From: Bacteroidota bacterium
GTDB lineage: Bacteria; Bacteroidota; Bacteroidia; Bacteroidales; JAADJA01
DNA length: 28,780 nucleotides
Direction of reading: 5' to 3'
Assembly: GCA_024278155.1 (NCBI GenBank)
Contig: JAJRTT010000331.1
Location: 1-28,780 of the forward strand
Of this stretch, positions 22,668-28,780 are shown piece by piece; within the stretch, counting starts at the first letter, position 1; each line of letters opens with the position of its first letter. Under the pieces are notes generated by a model that did no database searches, was not told the origin of the DNA, and was given only the letters and a program-made list of their open reading frames with translations. A program made the position numbers and the translations under genes.

Positions 22668-23060
22668 ATGGAATACTTATGCCCCCATTGCCACGGACAC
22701 CTCAAGCTTGAAGGTTGTGTCGTTTTCTCGGTAAAAACATCTGGTGGAAAACGCGGCCTTATTTCCCTACATTCCGATATTGGGAACTATTCGGTCAAAA
22801 AACATCCCGATTTTCATTTTAAGGAGGGCGATCGCCTTGATTTCTTCTGCCCGGTCTGTAATGCCAAACTGGCTTCGAACACCCACGACAAACTTGCCAG
22901 GATAATAATGATCGATGACAACAACAATGAATTTGAAGTCCTTTTTTCACAAGTTGCCGGTGAAAAAAGCACTTTTAAAATCGTTGGGGAAACCATGGAA
23001 ATTTATGGAGATGACTCAGCCGAATATTTGGACTTTGTTAATTTGTCAATGAACTTTTAA
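22668..23060 (+). CDS. Zinc-ribbon domain protein, unknown
   Basis: A 130-residue protein with two CXXC motifs (YLCPHCHG at the N-terminus and FFCPVCNA near residue 62) that form a split zinc ribbon around a beta-rich insert (KTSGGKRGLISLHSDIGNY). The C-terminal half (LARIIMIDDNNNEFEVLFSQVAGEKSTFKIVGE) is beta-rich and acidic. No signal peptide is present, so it is probably cytoplasmic. I have no named family. It has its own promoter at 22598-22629 and lies upstream of the heme-motif lipoprotein. Confidence 0.8.
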   Translation: MEYLCPHCHGHLKLEGCVVFSVKTSGGKRGLISLHSDIGNYSVKKHPDFHFKEGDRLDFFCPVCNAKLASNTHDKLARIIMIDDNNNEFEVLFSQVAGEKSTFKIVGETMEIYGDDSAEYLDFVNLSMNF

Positions 23061-23164
23061 TTGGTTTTTTTGTTCCTAAAGTCCCAACTCAACTGATCGA
23101 TGTTCTCCCTCTTTCAAAGCAGGGGCCTATATTCTATATTTCAATTTCAAAAACTAAAAAAATT

Positions 23165-23773
23165 ATGCGGTATCCTTTCATCTTATTGATTTCGTTTGGT
23201 TTCCTGTTTTCCTTTTCAAGCTGTACCAATAATTCCAGTCAAATTTCAGAGCCCACCATGGAGGAAATCGCGATCATAAAACCCATCGGCGACCAAATAG
23301 CGGGCAACTTGGTTAAAGAGCTCCAAAGTGAACTGAAAGCAGCCATTAAAAATGGTGGTTTTGAAGAGGCCGTGAACGTTTGCAATCTGCGTGCAGCGCC
23401 CATTACAAAAATCATTTCGGAAACGACCAATCGGAAGGTGGCCATAAAACGGACAAGCAATAAATACCGTAACCCGATGAATGCCCCTGACAAATTCGAG
23501 AAAAAGGCACTTGCATATTTTGAAGGCTTGAGCAATTCCGGCAAGCCCCTCCCCTACTATTATATCCAGAAACTGGGGTCAGGGAACTCGTTGGTCTTTA
23601 ATTATTACAAACCCATGAAAACCAGCAGCAATTGCCTGATATGCCATGGCGATCCAAAAAAAATAAAACCAGATATTCTAAACAGTATTTCCAAACTCTA
23701 CCCAAACGATAAAGCCACGGGTTACAAAGAAAATGATTTCAGGGGTTTGATACGGATTACGATAGGGAATTAG
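23165..23773 (+). CDS. DUF3365 (Tll0287-like) lipoprotein with c-type heme motif
   Basis: A 202-residue protein with a lipoprotein signal (C20, after FSFSS) and a Tll0287-like (DUF3365) domain: AVNVCNLRAAPI at 70-80 and the single CXXCH heme-attachment motif CLICH at 157-161. The ligand histidine beside the cysteines would anchor a c-type heme facing the periplasm, suggesting a redox or gas/redox-sensing role. It is a stand-alone lipoprotein rather than a kinase-fused sensor. Start ATG 23165; a possible TATATTTC box lies upstream. It is convergent, at 14 bases, with the barrel gene. Confidence 0.88.
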   Translation: MRYPFILLISFGFLFSFSSCTNNSSQISEPTMEEIAIIKPIGDQIAGNLVKELQSELKAAIKNGGFEEAVNVCNLRAAPITKIISETTNRKVAIKRTSNKYRNPMNAPDKFEKKALAYFEGLSNSGKPLPYYYIQKLGSGNSLVFNYYKPMKTSSNCLICHGDPKKIKPDILNSISKLYPNDKATGYKENDFRGLIRITIGN

Positions 23774-23786
23774 TATCCTGTCTTCT

Positions 23787-24392
23787 TTACAACCCATACT
23801 GAAGAGTAGCTGAAAGCACTGAATTATATTGCCCTGCGTTTAAACGATCCGTAGCCCCGGAAGAATGGTCCCTGACCGGGAGCAAGGAATTCGAATACCT
23901 TATATTGATGCGCAGGTTCTCTATAAGTGTATAGTAACCACCGATATGCCAGCTAAAATCTGTCCGGTTAAACTCCCCTCCACTTATTGTCGTGGTTTCA
24001 TTGGCCTCCTCATAGGAACCTACCAATACACCAAGCGAAAGCCCGCCCTCAAGGGTTCCGTTCTTTGAAAAATCATATTTGTAGCTCACAGGTATTTCAA
24101 TATAATTCAAACGGAGCAAATAGGTAGAATAATCATTCTTCTTGGCATTGGGGTTTTTGCGGCTCCCTTTTTGGATAAAATCAAGTTCCATTTGCAAAGA
24201 GGACCTTTCAGAAAAATTCCGGTTGACATAAGCACCAAGGTACAGCCCGACTTTATTAAATCCCGATAAGTTGTCGCCCGAAATTTGCGTTGTGGAAATC
24301 CCCCCAAGTGCGCCCCCATGAAAGTCCTGGGATATGGCCGAAAAACCGGTTGCGGTCAAAGCCAAAAAGAGAAGTAAATATTTGTTTTTCAT
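23787..24392 (-). CDS. Outer-membrane beta-barrel protein (PorT-like)
   Basis: A 201-residue protein with a Sec signal (about 1-21, ending AISQ) followed by alternating hydrophobic/polar strands rich in Tyr, Ser and Gly (GALGGISTTQISGDN, YLGAYVNRNF, LQMELDFIQKG, YIEIPVSYKYDF, WHIGGYYTL, LSATLQYGL), typical of eight-strand outer-membrane proteins annotated PorT family. No catalytic motif. A -7 box at 24437-24444 lies 45 bases upstream, between uvrC and this gene, so it has its own promoter. The specific function is unknown; a role in type IX secretion is possible only by family name. Confidence 0.8.
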   Translation of the reverse strand: MKNKYLLLFLALTATGFSAISQDFHGGALGGISTTQISGDNLSGFNKVGLYLGAYVNRNFSERSSLQMELDFIQKGSRKNPNAKKNDYSTYLLRLNYIEIPVSYKYDFSKNGTLEGGLSLGVLVGSYEEANETTTISGGEFNRTDFSWHIGGYYTLIENLRINIRYSNSLLPVRDHSSGATDRLNAGQYNSVLSATLQYGL

Positions 24393-24436
24393 TTTGTATT
24401 TCTTTTTAATATTCAGGACAATTTATAATTATTGCA

Positions 24437-24444
24437 CAAATCTA
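24437..24444 (-). promoter_or_regulatory. -7 promoter element TAGATTTG of the barrel gene
   Basis: Exact TAnnTTTG match on the minus strand, in the gap after the uvrC stop; no obvious -33 box. Confidence 0.45.
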
Positions 24445-24470
24445 ATCAATTTTAAACAGAAAAGCCACCT

Positions 24471-26288
24471 TTACCTGTTTTCCCTAAAATAACCAAAAAC
24501 AACCTCCCCCTTCGATTTCCCGATCACGGCCTGCAATTCCTCCAGGCCGGCCTTCTTTATGTTCTTCACCGATTTGAATTTCCACAAAAGTTTTTGGGCA
24601 TTGGAATATCCGATCCCATCAATTTCGGTCAACACGGATTTGATCGTCCCTTTTTCCCTTTTTTTACGGTGATGTGCAATCCCAAAACGGTGGGCCTCAT
24701 CGCGCAAATACTGGATCAGCTTCAAGGATTCCGATTTTTTATCGAGATAAAGCGGCAAAGAATCGCCGGGATAATAAATCTCCTCCAATCTTTTTGCAAT
24801 ACCGATAATTGTTATCTTTCCCCGCAGATCCAGTTTTTCCAGGCTTGAAATGGCCGAGTTCAATTGCCCTTTTCCGCCATCAACGATTATCAACTGGGGC
24901 AATGGCCTCTTTTCGTCAAGCAATCGTTTGTACCTTCGGTAAACCACTTCTTCCATCGAAGCAAAATCATCCGGGCCTTCCACGGTCTTGATATTGAAAT
25001 GGCGGTAATCTTTTTTGGAGGGTTTTCCATTTCGGAAACAAACCATGGCGGCCACCGGATAACCCCCCTGGAAATTGGAATTGTCAAAACACTCGATATG
25101 CCGGGGTTCCTCATTCATCCGTAAGTCCTTCATCATGCGTGCCATTATGCGGTTGGCATGCCTTTCCGGGTCAATGAGTTCAATACGTCGGTTTTTCTCC
25201 AATACATAAAATTTACAGTTTCGTTCCGAGAGATCGAGCAATTGCTTTTTGTCACCCCTTTGGGGAACCGTGAATTTCACATCGGGAAATCCTGTTTTCA
25301 GCTCGATAGGCAAAATTATTTCCGGGGCGTTGCTTTCAAAACGCTGGCGCAAATCCAAAATGGCAAGGGAAAGCATTTCCTCTGCCGTCTCGTCCAGTTT
25401 CTTTTTCAGTTCTACCGTATGCGACTGCACAATGGCCCCGTTTATCACTTTGATGAAATTCACGTAGCCATTGCCATCATCGGTAATTATGGAAAACACG
25501 TCCATATTTTCGATCCGGGGGTTCACCACAGTTGACTTGCTTTGGTATTTTTCGAGAAGCCCGATCTTTTCTTTCACCACTTGTGCCTTTTCAAACTGCA
25601 TTTCCTCGGCATAAACCTTCATCAAATCCTTTAACTGCCTTATGACCGAGTGGATATTCCCTTTGATGACATCTTTTATTTCAGCAATGGACGCATCATA
25701 ATCTTCCTTGGTTTGCAAACCCTCACAAGGCCCTTTGCAATTCCCAATGTGGTATTCGAGGCACACCTTAAATTTTCCTTTTGCGATATTGGCAGGGGAA
25801 AGGTTCAGCTTGCAATTTCGCAATGGATGTAACTGCTTTACCAAATCAAGGAGCATGTTCATCATTTTTACCGAGGCATAAGGCCCGAAATAAAGCGAGC
25901 CATCACGGACGACATGCCGTGTGGAAAAAATACGTGGGAAAGCTTCGTTTTTGATGCATATCCAGGGAAAGGTCTTATCATCCTTGAGCATGATATTGTA
26001 CCGGGGCTGATATTTCTTTATCAGGTTGTTTTCCAGCAAAAGGGCATCCAATTCGGTATCGACCACAATATGCTTTATATCCTCGATCTTCATGACCAGC
26101 ACCCTGAGCTTCCCGCTCATGCTTTTTTCTTTATTGAAATAGGAAGAAACCCTTTTCTTCAGGTTTTTAGCTTTTCCAACATAAATGATTTTCCCGGTTT
26201 TGTCGTAAAACTGGTAAATCCCGGGCAAACCGGGAAGGGTTTTCAAGATTGCCTGAAGTTTTGCTTTTACCTGTGTATCTGTTTTCAA
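24471..26288 (-). CDS. uvrC: Excinuclease ABC subunit C (UvrC)
   Basis: Makes the two incisions around bulky DNA lesions bound by UvrB. The 605-residue product has the GIY-YIG nuclease (LPGIYQFYDKTGKIIYVGKAKNLKKRVSSYF, about 20-52), a cysteine cluster near 170-190, the UVR segment that binds UvrB (about 215-245), the RNase H-like second nuclease (ECFDNSNFQGGYPVAAMVCF, IIVDGGKGQLNSA) and C-terminal helix-hairpin-helix motifs (IDGIGYSNAQKLLWKF, and GLEELQAVIGKSKGE). The frame begins at TTG 26288; an ATG at 26301 is out of frame, so a non-ATG start or an altered 5' end must be assumed. Confidence 0.95.
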   Translation of the reverse strand: MKTDTQVKAKLQAILKTLPGLPGIYQFYDKTGKIIYVGKAKNLKKRVSSYFNKEKSMSGKLRVLVMKIEDIKHIVVDTELDALLLENNLIKKYQPRYNIMLKDDKTFPWICIKNEAFPRIFSTRHVVRDGSLYFGPYASVKMMNMLLDLVKQLHPLRNCKLNLSPANIAKGKFKVCLEYHIGNCKGPCEGLQTKEDYDASIAEIKDVIKGNIHSVIRQLKDLMKVYAEEMQFEKAQVVKEKIGLLEKYQSKSTVVNPRIENMDVFSIITDDGNGYVNFIKVINGAIVQSHTVELKKKLDETAEEMLSLAILDLRQRFESNAPEIILPIELKTGFPDVKFTVPQRGDKKQLLDLSERNCKFYVLEKNRRIELIDPERHANRIMARMMKDLRMNEEPRHIECFDNSNFQGGYPVAAMVCFRNGKPSKKDYRHFNIKTVEGPDDFASMEEVVYRRYKRLLDEKRPLPQLIIVDGGKGQLNSAISSLEKLDLRGKITIIGIAKRLEEIYYPGDSLPLYLDKKSESLKLIQYLRDEAHRFGIAHHRKKREKGTIKSVLTEIDGIGYSNAQKLLWKFKSVKNIKKAGLEELQAVIGKSKGEVVFGYFRENR

Positions 26289-26343
26289 AATAATTTTCCA
26301 TTTGGATTTTCAAAAATAAAATAATGTTCGTACATTAGCCAAA

Positions 26344-26351
26344 TAAATTTG
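26344..26351 (+). promoter_or_regulatory. -7 promoter element TAAATTTG of the kinase gene
   Basis: Exact TAnnTTTG match 36 bases before ATG 26388; no clear -33 TTTG. Confidence 0.45.
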
Positions 26352-26387
26352 CCATGATACTTTTTTAATTAAGCCAGTAATTTGTTT

Positions 26388-26699
26388 ATGCCCCCGGAAT
26401 CCACAAATCGAATTTCCTTAAAATCCCTAAACCTAACACCAGAAGATCTTCAGTTCACAAGTCCTTCGGGAAAATACAGGGTGAAGTTCGAACATATCGA
26501 AGATGCGATTTTCAAAACCACCATAGATGGTTATTATGACATTGAAGCTTTTCACGGCCATATTGCCATTACGGATAAAATCCTTAAAGCTGTTGAAAAA
26601 AACCACCCGGGCAAAATAGTGTATTTTATTGAAGACGCAACAAATCTTAGATGGTTGACACCCGAGGCAAGAAAGGCCTCTATTCTTAAATACAGGTAA
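26388..26699 (+). pseudogene. Histidine kinase gene, N-terminal part, ended by in-frame TAA
   Basis: From ATG 26388 the frame encodes the first half of a soluble alpha/beta domain: FEHIEDAIFKTTIDGYYDIEAF, then a beta strand KIVYFIEDATNLRWLTPEARKAS. It stops at TAA 26697-26699 after LKYR, and the same frame continues without interruption as WKHHGGSFVYGANKF. As a separate 103-residue protein it would be half a domain, so it is the 5' part of the kinase gene that follows. The TAA may replace a GAA or AAA codon; the family is not conserved enough in memory to say which. No signal peptide or TM segment is present. Confidence 0.8.
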
Positions 26700-28780
26700 T
26701 GGAAACACCACGGCGGGTCTTTCGTGTATGGGGCCAATAAATTTCTTTTTTCTTTAAACAAGTTAGTTTCATCAACTGACTATGTCCGGAATTTCCATTT
26801 TGTGGCTTCCGAAAAAGATGCCCTCAAAAAAATACGGAACACGATCACCGATCAACCAAAATTCGACAATATACAATTGACCACATCCCAACAAGCCAGT
26901 TTCGACCTGTTTGACAAAATTTGGGAAGAAAAGAAAGAAACAATTACAATAGAAGGCAAAACATACAGGGTACTGAACAAAGATTCATGGGAACACAATT
27001 CGGGGAACGGGAGTTTTTCATTCAGGTGCTCGCTTATCGAAGGGAATATCTTTTTCATGAAGTTGTCGGGTTTCCAAAACCAATTGGACGTTGACCGGGT
27101 TTACGAAATCGCGCACAGTATTATAGATGAGTTTGGTTTTAACAAAACCGACAACAAAATATTCAGCGTGGGCGACCTGCGGGACATGAAAGGGATTTCG
27201 TTGAGGGCACGGAACAGGAACACAAAACACGAAGTTGAATTCAGGGATTATTCCAATATTTTCATCACCGTCCCGTCACCGGTAATGAAAGTACTGATAA
27301 AAATACACCGGATCTTGTTCCCTTCGCAATACACTGTATGGAGGGTTGCAGACTCCATAGACGAAGCATTGGGTTTTATCATAAGGAAACACGGCATTGA
27401 AGGGCAAGACCTGTTCCTGAAATATGACGATGCGACCAAACTAACCAAAACGGTTTCGTTGCCACGAAGCAAAAAAGAGCTTCGGGCATTGGCCATGAGC
27501 CAACACGAAACCATCACCAGCCTTAAAAAGGAAAGGGCCGATACCATAGAAATGATCTTTAAGTCCATTGGGAAAATATCATCGGGCGAATCCTATTCCT
27601 ATGCCCAGCCGGAAATCGACATTTCAAACAGTAAGATCGACAAGGAGATTTTTTCTGCCATCAACCTCCTTTGGGAAGATTTCACGGAAATAATGAAAGA
27701 AAAGGAAACAGCCCACCTTGCCCGTATCGAAAGCGACCAGAGGTTCAGGCTATTGATAAACTCGGTTCCCAACATTGCTATCCAGGGCTACACCACAGAA
27801 GGCAAAGTGGTTTTTTGGAATGATGCGAGCACAAAAGTTTATGGATATAAACGGGAAGATGCCCTTGGCAAACATCTCGGCGACCTGATTATACCGGACA
27901 ATACAAAAACCAAATTCGAGAAATCACTTGAAAACGCTAAAAGCGCAAAAACCTCCGGGGAACTTTCGGCGCCCGAAGAATTAATACTGAAAAACAACAA
28001 AGGGGAAGAAGTACATGTTTTCTCCCTCCATACAATTGTACGAACAGATAAGCTCGAACCCATTGTTTATTGCCTTGATTTTGATTTATCGGAAAGGAAA
28101 AAAGTGGAGGAAAAACTCAGGGAAGCCCAAAACAATTTGGAAAAGAGGGTTGAAGAACGTACTGCCGAATTGGTTATCGCAAAAGAAAAAGCAGAAGAAT
28201 CCGACCGCCTGAAAACCGCTTTCCTGGCAAATATGTCGCATGAAATACGTACGCCCCTAAATGCCATAATGGGGTTTTCGGGGCTGCTTTCCCCTAAGCT
28301 CGGAGAAGATGTATCGAACAACTACATCCACATCATCAACAATAGCGGGCTTCAATTGCTCAATATCATCAATGACATTATCGATATTGCAAAAATAGAG
28401 GCCGGTCAGATCAACATTGAAGTTTCGGAATGCCGGGTAAATTGCTTCCTGAAAGAACTGCTTACGTCAAAAGAACAAAAGCTGATCGAAGAAAAAACCG
28501 ACAGTAAAGAGATCAAATTAATTATTGATAACGGAGATGAGAATTTCACCATACAAACCGACCCGACACGCCTAAAGCAGGTAATGACCAATCTCGTGAA
28601 CAATGCCATAAAATTCACGGAACGGGGCAAGATCGAATTTGGATATTATATGCCCGGGAATACCAACAATGATAAAGCCCAAGCAAATGAAATCCTGTTC
28701 TTCGTCAAAGATACCGGGATTGGGATTAAAAAGAGCGAACAGGAATTTATTTTTGAGCGATTCAGGCAAGTGGAAAACAG
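26700..28780 (+). pseudogene. Histidine kinase with PAS domain, main part, running off the window
   Basis: In frame with the 26388 start and open to the window edge. In order (residues counted from 26388): rest of the first sensory domain to about 165; a second copy-like sensory domain at about 205-335; coiled coil about 360-450; PAS about 455-565 (LLINSVPNIAIQGYT, VVFWNDASTKVYGY); coiled coil; HisKA with the phospho-acceptor in MSHEIRTPLN (H618); and the ATPase domain with an N-box (LVNNAIKFT-like) and the G1 box KDTGIGI, ending in FERFRQVEN where the window cuts. No TM segments are seen, so it is a cytoplasmic sensor kinase. If TAA 26697 is real and not read through, this part has no natural start. 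Confidence 0.85.

Noticed and set aside
4302..26699. Genome-wide reassignment of TAA/TAG to an amino acid
   Set aside because: Most genes here (pyrI, truA, rex, the oxidoreductase subunits and others) end properly at TAA or TAG with no homology beyond, so both codons still terminate.
4302..26699. Selenocysteine or pyrrolysine recoding at the internal stops
   Set aside because: Selenocysteine needs TGA; three of the four sites are TAA and one TAG. Pyrrolysine uses only TAG and is not expected at a Glu position.
1..28780. CRISPR array
   Set aside because: Repeats seen are two-copy or palindromic; there is no regular repeat-spacer pattern and no cas gene.

Overview
The window reads as chromosomal DNA of a Bacteroidota member, probably an anaerobic or fermentative lineage in or near the Bacteroidales. 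Evidence: many starts are preceded by the phylum-specific -7 promoter element TAnnTTTG (sometimes with a -33 TTTG); there is a type IX secretion C-terminal sorting domain, a SusC-style carboxypeptidase-regulatory domain on a TonB receptor, a delta-60 repeat lipoprotein, and a ferredoxin-dependent 2-oxoacid oxidoreductase. No rRNA, tRNA or CRISPR array was found.

Layout. 1-3075 (+): a nested inverted repeat, then pyrI coupled to pbpC. 3231-6135: a small Cys-rich ORF (-), a histone-deacetylase-family gene (+) broken by an in-frame TAA, a cluster of palindromes, an A+T-rich orphan membrane gene, a glycerophosphodiester phosphodiesterase (-) and a small membrane protein (+). 6382-9938 (-): a nickel-uptake locus of nikR, a TonB-dependent receptor and a His-rich permease. 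10087-11645 (+): truA and rex. 11890-14406 (-): two beta-propeller-type lipoproteins. 14555-14863 (-): a RAYT transposase remnant. 15002-17697 (-): arcC, a MNT/HEPN toxin-antitoxin-like pair and a catabolic-type ornithine carbamoyltransferase in one run. 17948-20801 (+): a four-subunit 2-oxoacid:ferredoxin oxidoreductase closed by a terminator. 20949-23773 (+): a secreted Asp-box protein, a zinc-ribbon protein and a heme-motif lipoprotein. 23787-26288 (-): an outer-membrane barrel protein and uvrC. 26388 to the end (+): a histidine kinase cut by the window edge.

How the parts work together. The nickel locus looks like a coherent import system: outer-membrane receptor, inner-membrane permease and nickel-responsive repressor. 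A candidate NikR operator lies between the nikR -7 box and its start codon. A perfect 16-bp palindrome of the Rex (NADH-sensing repressor) type lies just upstream of the same -7 box, and rex itself, about 1 kb away, carries two similar boxes around its own promoter. This suggests redox control of nickel import. ArcC with OTC would make ATP from citrulline, and the 2-oxoacid oxidoreductase would make reduced ferredoxin, so the neighbourhood is weighted to fermentative energy metabolism.

The most unusual property is that four otherwise intact, frame-preserved genes (HDAC family, nikR, TonB receptor, histidine kinase) each contain exactly one in-frame TAA or TAG with clear homology continuing after it. 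At two of the sites the family has a conserved glutamate (GAA to TAA is one base). Standard decay, sequence error and readthrough all remain possible. Ordinary genes here end normally in TAA, TAG and TGA, so a genome-wide code change is not supported.
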